Part shown: positions 1-12,434 of the stretch, in pieces | Layout: each line of letters opens with the position of its first letter | Numbering within the stretch: position 1 is the stretch's first letter | Assembly: GCA_034670405.1 (NCBI GenBank) | Contig: JAXDDX010000002.1 | Coordinates: 4,869,501 to 4,933,500 of the forward strand | Source of the DNA: Hoplostethus atlanticus | Lineage: Eukaryota > Chordata > Actinopteri > Trachichthyiformes > Trachichthyidae | Direction of reading: 5' to 3' | DNA length: 64,000 nt | Made by a program: the position numbers and the translations under genes | The notes under the pieces: generated by a model | What the model saw: only the letters and a program-made list of their open reading frames with translations | Told to the model about the DNA's origin: nothing | The model's database searches: none

Positions 1-79
1 ATGCTGGCCTTGAAACAGGAGATGAGGGGAACGATGCGACGGCTACCGCACAGCATCGAGCCTCTCACTGTGAAGCCAG
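1..79 (+). CDS. polr3g: polr3g coding exon A (partial at window edge)
   Basis: This exon reads MLALKQEMRGTMRRLPHSIE and onward in frame 1. It ends in phase 1 at the donor GTGAGA (80). Its 5' end is outside the window. Confidence 0.9.
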
Positions 80-1529
80 GTGAGAAGGAGAGTAGTGCAT
101 TAGAAACCTGACATCCCATAGTAATGCTACGGCAAGACAACTGGCTGCTATGAGGTGAGATAATGCAGCACTCAGGAACTGAAACATTTAATTAGGGTCA
201 TTTCTGGAAAAGGAGAGAGAGGCAGAATAGTGAGTTACAGCTACTCTCATCCGACCGGGCAGGCCCATTTAGAGTTCCCTTATTCAGCAATGAGCTAGTC
301 AAGTGTATCCATGTCAAGTGGTAGATCATCTTGAATCAGAACGTGTTGGTCTGAGATGTTTTCAGATGCGCAATGTGAAAAAAGTAATGTTTGAACTTTA
401 ATTGCAGGGCCAAGTAAGGGCTTAATGCATCATGTCATTTTGTTATGGGGGAAATGGAATGGTGCAAATATTGAGCTGGCCCTACTACTAATACTGTTTA
501 AAGAGGGTTTACCACTGTGGCTGAGAATAGGAAGCAGCACCCTGTGGTTTGCGTTTACTACAGCTGTGGGTCTGATAAATGGCTCAATGGCTAAATGTGA
601 TGTGAGAGTGTAAGAATGTATTGATCTTGTTTACACATCAAACAGAAGTGGAGAAATACAAGGAGAGGTACCTGAAGCAAGGCCAGGTGGAGGATAAGAA
701 TTGGACTCCAGGTACTTGTGCAATATACCACTACATGATTAAAGCAAAATGAGAAAATATGGAAAATAATGGTTATCGTATTTGTGACATTTTAGACTGG
801 AACCTTTTCCCAAGAGAACTGATGCCCCAAAATAAGAAGCCTCGTGCTAAACCAAGTATATACAATGCATGATCCAAATAATCAGATGTTGATTCTGACA
901 CTGTAAGAATAAAGACTTAAGTGCTTAAATTCAACAGGCACAAAGAAGAAGAAAACTGTGAAGATATCAGCCAAAGATACAGAGGATATGCTGAGTAAAT
1001 TAGATGTATGTCTCTCCTACCTATACTTTTACTTCAGAAGTACTGTGCATTATGTTGTATTCAATTATGTAGACACATGACATCTCTTTAATGTTCTTAA
1101 TGGGCTTCATGATATGTCTAGTTGCCAGCCATTGAACACTTTCCTGGATAATGATGCATGTAATGTAGTATATACATCCTCATTTCAATGTCAATTGTCC
1201 AGGAACTGGAAAAGAAAGATGATGGGACTGCTGAAAAATCAGATGATGAGAAAGAAAAGAAAAAGGAGGGTGAGAATGAAGAAGAAGAAATAATTGAAGA
1301 GGAAGAACTTGAAGAGGAAATCGAAGAGGTTAGATTACAAATTATGTCTGAAATCTTCATCTAAAAGACACATTTTCTAACACGTATGGACAAAAGTCAA
1401 GATTCCACTTGACCCATGTTTTCTTGTCTCGCTCTATAGGAGAACGACTACATCGACAGCTATTTTGACAATGGTGAAGATTTTGCTGCAGGGAGTGATG
1501 ACAATATAGATGCCGAGGCAACTTACTGA
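1..1529 (+). CDS. polr3g: RNA polymerase III subunit RPC32/RPC7 (POLR3G), 3' part of gene
   Basis: This is the C-terminal part of the Pol III subunit that, with RPC62 and RPC39, forms the subcomplex needed for promoter-specific initiation in the nucleus. Six coding exons are visible: 1-79, 646-711, 796-855, 938-1005, 1203-1328 and 1440-1529. All junctions are GT-AG and in phase. The protein begins MLALKQEMRG, which matches an internal segment of human POLR3G, so the first ATG in the window is not the initiator. The C-terminus has the family's lysine-rich patch (exon 4), a long Glu/Asp run (exon 5) and the acidic end with NDYIDSYFDNGEDF and a terminal ATY. The related POLR3GL is an alternative, but the acidic tail and the neighbouring lysmd3 and adgrv1 favour POLR3G. 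The N-terminal exons lie outside the window. Confidence 0.93.
646..711 (+). CDS. polr3g: polr3g coding exon B
   Basis: It encodes EVEKYKERYLKQGQ and continues to NWTP, matching the human segment before DWRRLPREMMP. The acceptor is AACAG and the donor is GTACTT. It enters and leaves in phase 1. Confidence 0.9.
796..855 (+). CDS. polr3g: polr3g coding exon C
   Basis: It encodes DWNLFPRELMPQNKKPRAKP, the conserved central block of RPC32. It lies between a TTTAG acceptor and a GTATAT donor. Confidence 0.9.
938..1005 (+). CDS. polr3g: polr3g coding exon D
   Basis: It encodes the lysine-rich stretch (STKKKKTVKISAKD) followed by TEDMLSKLD. The donor is GTATGT. Confidence 0.88.
1203..1328 (+). CDS. 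polr3g: polr3g coding exon E (acidic tail)
   Basis: The exon has 42 codons and is dominated by Glu, Asp and Lys: ELEKKDDGTAEKSDDE and then long Glu runs. This acidic low-complexity segment is typical of the C-terminal half of RPC32. Confidence 0.88.
1440..1529 (+). CDS. polr3g: polr3g terminal coding exon
   Basis: It encodes ENDYIDSYFDNGEDFAAGSD and ends in ATY, with the stop codon TGA at 1527-1529. The acceptor CTATAG and the match to the human C-terminus make the end of the gene secure. Confidence 0.93.
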   Translation, partial: ENDYIDSYFDNGEDFAAGSDDNIDAEATY

Positions 1530-1925
1530 GACCGGTGTGTGGCTGTTACCTAAGCTATGCAAACTGTCAAGCAAATGTCCACTGTTGAATTAATCACAAT
1601 CCTCAGTTTGATTTATTTATTTATTTTTCTATCAGTTAAATATTGTAGAAAAGTCAGGAAATCGATTTAGCGAAGTGATAGTTTCTGTTGAGTCTGTGTT
1701 GCGAAAGTGTGATTATGAGATGGAAATGTTCATTAAGGGCTCCATGTAAATAAATACCAAAGCATGAGCACACTGGCAAGTGTCAATCAATGAATCAATA
1801 ATTTATTCAAAATAGACTTTTATTTATTTTCCAGCCTGTTGCACATTTCCACAGGTTGAAAGGCACATACTGTCAATAACACATGATGCTTTTTTTCATA
1901 AAATATGAAGTGGACATAAGGATGA

Positions 1926-1931
1926 AATAAA
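1926..1931 (+). terminator. Candidate polr3g poly(A) signal
   Basis: A canonical AATAAA hexamer lies 397 bases past the polr3g stop and is followed almost at once by a perfect hairpin (1933-1961). An upstream AATAAA at 1749-1754 is an alternative. Confidence 0.45.
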
Positions 1932-1932
1932 A

Positions 1933-1961
1933 AGATTCTATAACACTTTGTTATAGAATCT
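1933..1961. repeat. Perfect 13-bp inverted repeat with 3-nt loop
   Basis: AGATTCTATAACA (1933-1945) is followed by CTT and then its exact reverse complement (1949-1961). It would form a tight AU-rich hairpin in RNA from either strand, at the expected polr3g cleavage region. Confidence 0.85.
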
Positions 1962-2566
1962 AACATTTCACACAAGTGTAACTATGAGTGATTGTGGGAA
2001 TACTGTGCATTTCCCATCTCACCATGCCCTTAGTCATAGAGGTTACTTGTGATTCCAGAAAGGAAAACAATGCAGTTTTCTCAAGGCAGGCTAAAAAACA
2101 AATTCAAGCAATATTCAAAGAAATTCTGCAACATAATTTAATTGGTAGCTTCCAATACTGATAGTGTAAATAAAAGACTAATGCTCAATAGTCTTCAAAT
2201 AAATTAATTACTCTATTATCAGTAACACAATGGCAGCAATTACAATTTTTCCAACAAAATGGTGTTGGAAAATACTCTACGTTTATGGCAAAAATAATTT
2301 GTCCTGTTAAAAAAAAACACAGTTGGACCAAACTGAGTAAAAACGGCTTTAAAAACAAACTACATCCACAGAACGAATATAGACTTATCTTATTCCCAGT
2401 CTCTTAACCGTACAAAAGAAGTTATTCTGTTCCCTCTATAAAGTGTACAAGTCTTGCATCAATGTATTAAGTCAATAAAAACTGCTCAGACAAGATGGGA
2501 ATATCCACCCAGTTTTTATTGGATCTGAGTCAGTGACAGGCTTGTATGTAATGTCATTATCTCCCA

Positions 2567-3935
<1,369 letters not shown>

Positions 3936-3947
3936 CTTTTCTTCACT

Positions 3948-5560
3948 CTGAAGGGCACAGCAAAGAAAAGCATTAATTACAAAACCCTTAACTTGTGCAG
4001 GGAGACTTTCTACCGTTTTGGAACAGCCTCTAACATTTCAGTCAATGTATGTTTTACCCTGAAGGCAGACAACTGGTGAAACTTGGGTGTGACTATATTC
4101 TCTAAACTCTTTCCAGGATGTAACAATGAGTTTTGGAGAAAAAAAAAGAAAAGCAAAATCATACTTAGCATGTGTAAGTTAAGAAATTGCTCAGACATTC
4201 AAGAAACTCGTGTATCTCCAAACTAGGACTGGATTTGAAAACCCACCATATAGTTACTGTTTTTGCCAGTTTCTAACGCCGTGTCAGAGGTGTATATAAG
4301 GAACTCCTATCACCTGCCAGTGTCACCCCAAATGTGAACATTGTAGCAGATAGCCATGTAATTACACCTTTAACTTGTATTGGGATAACGTGCCAGAGAC
4401 CATACAGGAACAAACATGTCATGAACTGTTTTCTGTCTCTCGACCCTGCAATTAACACGTGAGACATACTGTCGTTAGCAGGTGAATTCACCCCTACTTC
4501 ATACTGTACTAATGTTCTACTAACAGAGGAGTGGTTCAACAAACAAAAACAAAACTAAAACTAAAGCCCATCTCTCCGGCAAGTCTTGCAAATGTACAGC
4601 CAGTAGAGCCAGATAAGATTAGGCTTTAATGGCTCTTCCTATGATAACTACAGGCAGTATATTCGCATCTGAGATCTGTCAAGGTCCTCAGTTTATGTAA
4701 CATGTTTACCGTGGACAGCCATGGGAACATCACCGCCTAAAGTCATTCTTCAGATAACGTTAGCTATCCGCTGGCACAGCTATGGTCAGAAGCTGTTTTG
4801 AACAACTGAAGGGACTCAAATCTACTTCCAGTAGATTGTGCTAGGTTCCCAGCTAGTTAGTTAGCTCAAGTTAAACCAAGCGTGAAATGTTAAACTTAAG
4901 CACACTAGCCATCTCTTTCTTCATAAAGCAAGCAGCGTGTGGGCTCAACCAGCTAACGTTACCGAAATTAACGTTGGTTAAATTGACGTTACCATTTGAT
5001 TAAGCAGTTAAGAGACAACGACAAGAAACAATCTAACATTAATTACTTACGACTTACGTTACACCTCGTACTTCCTCCACCCTTCAGAAGTCCCATAAAT
5101 AGCCACGTTCGAGAGGGAAACAACTACCAACAGTAGAATCGTATCTACCGACTTGCAATGTTTCCAAGTAGTTAGATCACTATCTAATCGGTGGCTAAAC
5201 TAAACTGACAGGATAGTCTTGTATTAGTGGAAGTGTGATGTCAGTATATAGGCTTAAACTATTAGGCTAGTGCTAGCTGGCCGATTTGTTGTTGACAGTG
5301 TGTCTAGTAACGTTTGAACTACTCTCGGCGATCATAGTTGATAAATCATATATTTGGTTAACGGGACAAATAAAATACATAACTGTTTTTACCTGTGAAG
5401 GTGAACACCGTTCAATCAGTCGTCCTGAATAATGTCCATTCTCCCTCGGTCTTACCTTGACGTTAGCTACCTGCTAGCTACTGTTGATTAGCCACCGCTC
5501 ACGCCACGTCAACAGAATGTTAACGTGATGACGTTGACGTTTCTAAGCCCCCCGATTGTA
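3948..5560 (-). promoter_or_regulatory. lysmd3 5' UTR intron(s) and promoter region
   Basis: The coding exon is preceded by a spliced 5' UTR, so the upstream exon and promoter lie in this interval. Plausible reverse-strand donors (GTAAGT or GTAAAA type) are near 5055, 5392 and 5457. The segment 4750-5530 is rich in AACGTT and GACGTT hexamers. No TATA box could be assigned. Confidence 0.4.
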
Positions 5561-7020
5561 ACCGCTAGATGGCGCAAATGTCAAGTCAATATAATTAGAA
5601 GCCAGGGGCTAGGGCCTGGATAATGTGTTTGTAACAGGCATAAACCAGAGTATCAAGTTTATGGATTATAATATTAATATGTGCTTTATTCTTTAGTCTT
5701 ACTTCCGATCCCTATTAACTGATGCCTCAGCGACCACTAGTCTTCCTGGAGTTGCCTTGTTTTGGTCAGTAAAATAAAATATATCCAATAGAATACAAAT
5801 ATGACAAATATACAATATATACAAATGACAAATATGCCATTTAATTGCTACGTTTATCCAGGGATGTCGTAGAGGGTAACCCAGTTTACCCCGCCTTTTA
5901 GACTATAGACTATAAATTCCTAGTATGCATCATAACCGCATCACTGCTTTTATCCGCATACATTATACTTTGTACAATAACCCTCAGTTGGCGAGCATGC
6001 CTTACCTGTTTACTGAACCCCTAACCTTGGCAATTTTAAGTGCGACAGTATGTTATTGAGTTAATGGACCTATATTTAGATTAACATTGAACAACATAAT
6101 CATTCTTTTGCTTGGGCCATGATATAGGAAACATTTGTTTATATATATATCTTATAAAGTAATATATAACCTCTAGAGAGTGAAATAATAACGAAATAAA
6201 TAAACTATTCCTTTTGCTGCCGCCCCGCAGGTCACCCTCCCCTCTCAAGGACCCCTGGGGACCCCCGGACCCCACTTTGGGAACCACTGGCTATAGGCTC
6301 TATGCCTTTCTGGCTCACAGGGTGGAGCTGTCCACCACACTAAACACTCTGGGAGACAAATGGGATTAAAACATTTTGTCTCATTAACTCAGCGACTGGG
6401 AGTCGAGCTGGAGTGCCTGTGTATAGTGTATGTGTTGGGACAGTTATCTGTACAGTAGCGGTAGCCCACACATGGCCGCAGGACCCCGGGTCTGTGTGTA
6501 GACAGAAGAAGGTCCCTACCAGGCTGGAGAAACGCGCCGTCTCTCTTATTTCTCCCCGCTTCAGTCCCGTTAGATGACATACGCGCTTTATTTCCGATGT
6601 TGTTCACCGGGAACCCGAAGCTGCCAAAGGAATAACCAATTTCGATATGTTTTAAATAGACTAACGATGCAATTATTGCCAGCTATTTGAGGAGAGCAGG
6701 AGCTGAAGACCTGGGGAGCACTTATCGATGATATCATCAGCAATCAAGATATTCTTGTAATTTATCCTGGACAGAGAGGCCAAGCAAGGTGTCAGGTAAA
6801 TTGAATTTCTTTCTTTCTTTTGTAACAGGTGTTTTTGTCAGTCATTGTGAATATAGTAGCAAGGATTCGTGACGACCAGCAAAACTTTTTTGGATTAATT
6901 TCATAGAAAGACTTGAGGATGCCAGATGGATACCGCTTTGTGACATATGGCTATACTGTCTCTTAGACAATGCACACGTTTTATTTTTATTTTTCGATGA
7001 GTGAGATAATAAAGGTTGGT

Positions 7021-7420
7021 TAGTCGAGGCCTAATTGCCAGTGGCGGATTAATAGTGAAGAGAATAAAGGAAACAAATGAGTAACGATCTGACGCTCCTC
7101 ATCAATTATGCCAGACAGCTCAAGCAGACCAATTGTAAAGCACTGTAAGAAAACGATTAAAAGTGGCGAGCCACTGCTAATTTCTTTTTGCACTGTGCCA
7201 AAAATCCCCCTTGGAGCAGCTAATAAAATTGAAAAGCCTAAATATTGATTCAGTGCAATCAGTAAATGAATGGCCGGGTAACCCATTGAGGAGGGAGACA
7301 AACGCTTCCATGGTTACATCCAGGATCTCCAGCGTGGACACTGCGCTTTGTGTGGGTTTTCTCTCGCCCATTGAAATGAAACAACAATTCAAGGGGAACT
7401 GCCACACATGGTGAGCCGGG
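7021..7420. promoter_or_regulatory. Candidate conserved non-coding element
   Basis: This repeat-free AT-rich block has at least six TAAT/ATTA homeodomain cores within about 200 bp (for example CTAATTG, GATTAAT, CAATTAT, CGATTAAA, GCTAATAAA). It also has a SOX-like AACAAT around 7381. No coding frame resembles a protein. The call rests on composition only. Confidence 0.3.
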
Positions 7421-7618
7421 GACCCGCTCATAAAGGCCCCGTTGACTAATCTATACTTGGGCCATAAGTGATCTTGGCACACTTTGAGTGACGCACATGT
7501 GCTGCTACTGTTAAATAAACGAGTGTAGGCTGTTACCTTATTGTGCTACTCTTCTTTGCCCATTTTAGATGTCCAGCAGGCTCCATAATTTGAACAGTTG
7601 ACGATGGTGGGGTGGGGG

Positions 7619-7632
<14 letters not shown>

Positions 7633-7649
<17 letters not shown>

Positions 7650-7653
7650 GGGG
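7633..7653 (+). repeat. Poly-G run of 21
   Basis: An uninterrupted 21-G homopolymer follows a GT repeat. Its length is unlikely to be exact in any assembly. Confidence 0.9.
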
Positions 7654-8792
7654 TTAATTCTTGAATAATTTAATATAGCCACCTCATCTCTAATTGATTT
7701 GACATGATGTCATCTTTGTGCGGCTCTTCTAAATCTCTTTTGTTGCCTCCTCTGTGGTGCCTCAGCTGAGTTAAATCCTTTTTCTCAGTGGGGAGGAAGG
7801 GAGGGAGCAGCTTCTGTATCCATTCAGCACTTACACCTGCTCCTCCTCAGCATAAGCCTTCACTGTTAACTGTTTCTGACATGTATCTTTAAATCAAAAG
7901 GTGAAATTAGGAAGCAGGCTATCTCTTTTGTTTTCAAAGAGGCAGCGAAACGTGCCATGAAAATATCTCCATTTGAATTGCTAAACCTAAAATTTCCATT
8001 GCTATTATCACCAACCCACCCACATGTCACGGCCAGTCTCTTTTGTAGACTTGGATCCTCTAAGATCCTTCACTTGCGCAGAGCTCAGATCCTTTGTTTG
8101 TCAGTGTTTATGTCATCGCCTGGCAGGGGTCAGTCCCCAGTCGCCTGTGTGAGGGTCTGAATGTGATTCACTGGGCGGAAACTGTTTTACTGCCGGCTCC
8201 TCTCTCCTCCTGTCTCATCCCCCTAATGGCTGCTCAGTACAAAGGGGGACAGTGCCATAAACAGACCCTGTCCATTGATGAGAGGTGCTGAAGTGTCGCA
8301 TATTGCAGACCGTCTGAGATTGATGTTCGCTGGGGATGAGAGGGCCTGGATTCCCAGTGTGAGGGGAATAGAGGGGAATAGTAGACAAAGACACAGCCCT
8401 ATACACACCACATGGCCCTGCAACAGGCTATGGCCTCCTCATTGGATCTACGTTCCAATGAATCTCTGTTGGGGGCAAGAGATGTAAGGGATGACTTCAT
8501 GTGGAGGATGGGGCCTTACTAAAATGTAGTATTAATGGGACTTCTGCATGGCCCCATATATGGTCTCCAGATATTCCTGAACTTATTTCTCTGTACTTTA
8601 TCTAGCTTTTTTTGTTGTACATTCTCTGCCATCCTAGGTAATTCCTCCACCAGTTACACTGAAACTCAAGTTATTTGGTTGATTATTTTCTTACATCCTC
8701 CCTCTCAAGTCAGGTCTGAGGAGAGCAACATCTCCCCCTCCAGACTTTTAGAATATGTGTGAAGAAAGACTGTTTAACATTATTCTTTCAAT

Positions 8793-8814
8793 ACACACAC
8801 ACACACACACACAC
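8793..8814 (+). repeat. (AC)n microsatellite
   Basis: This is a pure AC dinucleotide run of about 22 bp in the adgrv1 5' region. Confidence 0.9.
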
Positions 8815-10444
8815 GCACATGCACTAATACTTGCTTTGTCTCGTATGTGCTTGCAGAAGTCACATCAACGCAACACTGGCAGCTGCTTCACCCATATGTC
8901 CTGAAAAAAAGAATTGATTGATTTAATCATATCTGGAGAGGAATCATCACAAGAGTGTGTGCGTGTGTGCGTGTGTGTGTGTGTATTGACTGAGCAATGT
9001 GTCTGTCTGTCTGATTTGATTGAAGGAGCTGGTAGTAACTGCACTTGGATGTATCCCCGAGATGTATTGCCATTTTTTGCCCCCACTACTAGGCATTTTT
9101 AACCTGCAGCTATAAAGCGGGAAGACAGTACCAGCAGACTTACAGCTCTTATTAGTTACAGTCTGCTTTTCATTTCCACACCTTGAGAAGATAAAAAAGC
9201 AGCACGTACTTTCCCACCACTTCTCTCTCAAATCACCATTTCCTTCAGAAACACCATGCACTTGAACAATTCATATTCCTTTGGTCTAAGGCAGTCCAGA
9301 TGTACATGTTGGAGCTGCTTCATTGACAGCAAGTGGGAAACTGACTGGGCTCATGTGATGCTTGTTTGAGTTCATGAACTACAAGTGGTAACAGTTGTGG
9401 AACAAAAAAATTTACCAATATCCACAGAGAATTATCTACGGTAATAGATTCTCAATGGAGCCGTGCATTGGTGCGATCACAGTGGAGATGTGGGACGAAC
9501 ACTTTTCTGCATTGTCTGACTAAAAACTAATAGTGAATAAGAAAAGTATAAGAAGCGTAAGAAAACATAAGAAAAACATATTTATTTATGTATTTGAGAA
9601 ACAAAGTGTATTCCAATGAGTTTTTGGTTTGAGCTATTTGAGCTACATGTAGCACATTTAGTATAAAAGCATGAATTTGAGAGCTTTAGCTGTGCCATGC
9701 AGTATGTTTTGAAGTGTGTTGCTTCTCGATTACGTGATATTTGGCCAATGTGGGGAAAAAAAAGCACTTATGTGGGCAGACGGTATAATTAAGGCTCTGA
9801 TCTCCACGAGGAGACACTGAAGAGACCAGCAGTGTGCTATAGGGTCACATAAGAACACACACATATACAGGAGAATATCTAAAATAAGCACTTAGCAGAG
9901 ACGAAAGAAAGTGATCTGCACCGCAGGGAATTGAAGGGTATTTGTTTTTAAGTGCTGCGGTCAGATAAATGCTGGGTATCTAGTTGTCATTTCCCTATTG
10001 TTTGACAAAAAAGGAAGAAATATACCTCTTTTTGCATGTCATCCTGTTGTTTCACTTGATTTGTTGTCGCTGGGTCTGATGTCACTGGGTCCGTAAACTG
10101 CATTTAGTCGCTCTTCGTGATTTGTCAAAGTCTTGAATGGAGGTATAAATCTCTTCCGATGTAGTCTAGGATTTTTATACTGTGTGTTTAAAGTTCATTT
10201 GACAGTTCATGCTTACGCACAGGAGACAGTATCGTGTTTTAGTAGTTGTTGTCCTTGGAGTGGAGGGACAGGGAAGTGGTGGGCCCTCCGCGATGGCCAA
10301 CAATCCTGAGGTCTCTTTAGTGGGCCTGACTAACCGCATATTGTTCCTGGTGAGACGATCCTGCGTCGGTCACTGCAGTGAACCGTCGGCCACGACCTCG
10401 TTGTCAACTCTCATACTCACACATGCATACATACCCCACACGCA

Positions 10445-10445
<1 letters not shown>

Positions 10446-10475
<30 letters not shown>
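10446..10475 (+). repeat. (AC)15 microsatellite
   Basis: This is a pure AC run of 30 bp. Confidence 0.9.
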
Positions 10476-10477
<2 letters not shown>

Positions 10478-11514
10478 ATTGTTCTGTATTGTGTTGCGTA
10501 GGGACGAAGAGGAGCCACCCCTACAGCTGCCCAGCGTCTCCATTCTCTATGAGTATTGAACTTGAACTCTGACCTCCTGTGATGTTAGTAAAGCCGATGG
10601 CCTCAGATGGGTCGGCCCCGGAGCCTCGGCCTCCTGCTGAGCTGAGTAACGCATGACCGATCCCTCCACTCCCCCCGCTGCTACTCCATCCAACCAGTAA
10701 AGAGCTGTCAGTAAAAACTCAACCTTCAGCTCCACCTCGAAATCAATCCTCAATCAATGAGTCAAGCAATAATTGTCATTTCTAATATATTACAAAAGCA
10801 TATTTACTGCATTCTGTCATTTACACCAACACAGCTATTTGGCGTGGGCTGAGATATTATGTTTCATTTTATCTTGAAAAACTGCACAGAAAGTCAGTGC
10901 AGGAAGCAAGTACAAGAGGGAAGGCTTTTCTCTCTGTTTTTAAATAAGCTCAGCAAGATTAAGTCGAAATTAAGAAAGAAATTAAGAAGAAATTATAAAT
11001 TAAGTTTGTGGAACAAGCGTTCCTTTGTTTTGATTCATTGTCACTAAGAGAGACCTGCTCCACGGAAATGGGCTCTCTCACTGAAACGTCCTCATTTGAT
11101 AGATGAACAAGCTCTTTGGTTGCTCTTCAGTGATCCTGCCCCCCGGTCCCTCCGTCCGGCCATAAATCCCCACTGGTTCTACCTCTTGGCTCGATTTTCA
11201 GGGGAGCCACGTGGAACACCTCCCATGTTGCCCCCTGCTTCCTCTCCTAATTTACACGGGTCAGGTTTGGGGGGTGTGGGGGGGGTAGGTCACGGACTGA
11301 GCTCTCTTGGTAGGATGTCATGGCGATCCGTCCTTCCCCTTCCTTCTCCATTAGTACCCCCATCACCTCTCCATATGGTCTGTTTGTGTGTAAGGGTGGG
11401 GGAGGGGGGGTTTCTATTGAACCTGTTGACGGAGGTCAGCAGCTTCTAGATCAATCTTCCTAAACCCTTAGTCCTTTCCATTACCCTTCAACCCTGTAGT
11501 ACCCCATCACTCCC

Positions 11515-11549
<35 letters not shown>

Positions 11550-12085
11550 GGGTCTAGTTGTGAGTGTAGTGTGACACATTCTATAGTGATTCATCTTATA
11601 CCCACACTGTCCACCCGACCCAATACACACACACACCCTATCGGTCCTTTCCCTCACACCAGCCCCTCTTTCTTTTCTTGTCTTCCTCTGTTTATCTCTC
11701 ACTTCCCTCATTGTACTGTAGTCGGTCATGGCAGAGGCATTCCTCAAGTAGGGGCGGAGGGGGGGTGGAGCCGAGCGAGGCCGAGATGCGGTGGCGGCGT
11801 GTTTACTGTTGTAAAAGATATGTCCGTCCACTTTCTCTGGCTGCCTTTCATTTCAGAATGAACTTGTTTGCCCGGTAAGTAAAACACGGCAGAGATCAGT
11901 ATCACTTGGGAATAAATAGAAAACACACCCTGCGTCTGTGTAAAAGGCTTTAAACGTAAACCACCATTTTGTTGCTTTGCGTTGTAGGTTGAGATGTGCC
12001 TCAATGTAAGTTACTACCTTTAAATACCATTTTGTCAATAGTAGTGGTTGTGTTAAGTGTATGACATGGCCAAGGTCATAGGGCC

Positions 12086-12117
<32 letters not shown>

Positions 12118-12410
12118 ACACATAGTGAGTGGACCTGTGTCCTGTGAATGATTGCTGCTGAATCAATGAGACAGACTTAACGAGCAGCTAGTTACGAGAG
12201 CAAGGAGTGTCTTTTGTTTTGCCCGGGAGCCGACAGCCACGCTTGATCAGGGATTTATTTCCTCCGGCCTCAATCCTGCCATCTGGCCCTTTGGTCCACC
12301 GTTACTTCACAGGCCTGAACGGGACGGACTGGATAAGAAAAAGAGGGGGGGGCCTCTCTCTCGCACCTAGGATGAGGATGTGTGTTAGGCAGAGAGAATA
12401 GGGCAGAGAA

Positions 12411-12434
12411 AGAGAGAGAGAGAGAGAGAGAGAG
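12411..12434 (+). repeat. (AG)n microsatellite
   Basis: This is an AG run of about 24 bp. It makes the reverse frame look Ser/Leu-rich. Confidence 0.85.

Larger units (their letters stand above)
1530..2566. other. Convergent 3' region between polr3g and lysmd3
   Basis: The two stop codons face each other across 1,037 bp with no coding exon between. Plus-strand poly(A) signals (AATAAA) lie at 1749-1754, 1926-1931 and about 2474. Reverse-strand signals, seen as TTTATT, lie at 1802-1807, about 1819 and 2515-2520. The 3' UTRs of the two genes may therefore overlap. Confidence 0.6.

Noticed and set aside
1118-1360. Reverse-strand serine-rich frame
   Set aside because: It is the complement of the Glu-rich polr3g acidic exon; GAA/GAG codons read backwards give Ser and Phe.
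11857-11874. 18-nt microexon with an ATG between TTTCAG and GTAAGT
   Set aside because: Splice signals look good, but joined to the 19151 exon its ATG would be out of the adgrv1 frame. It could at most be a 5' UTR exon, and chance is as likely.
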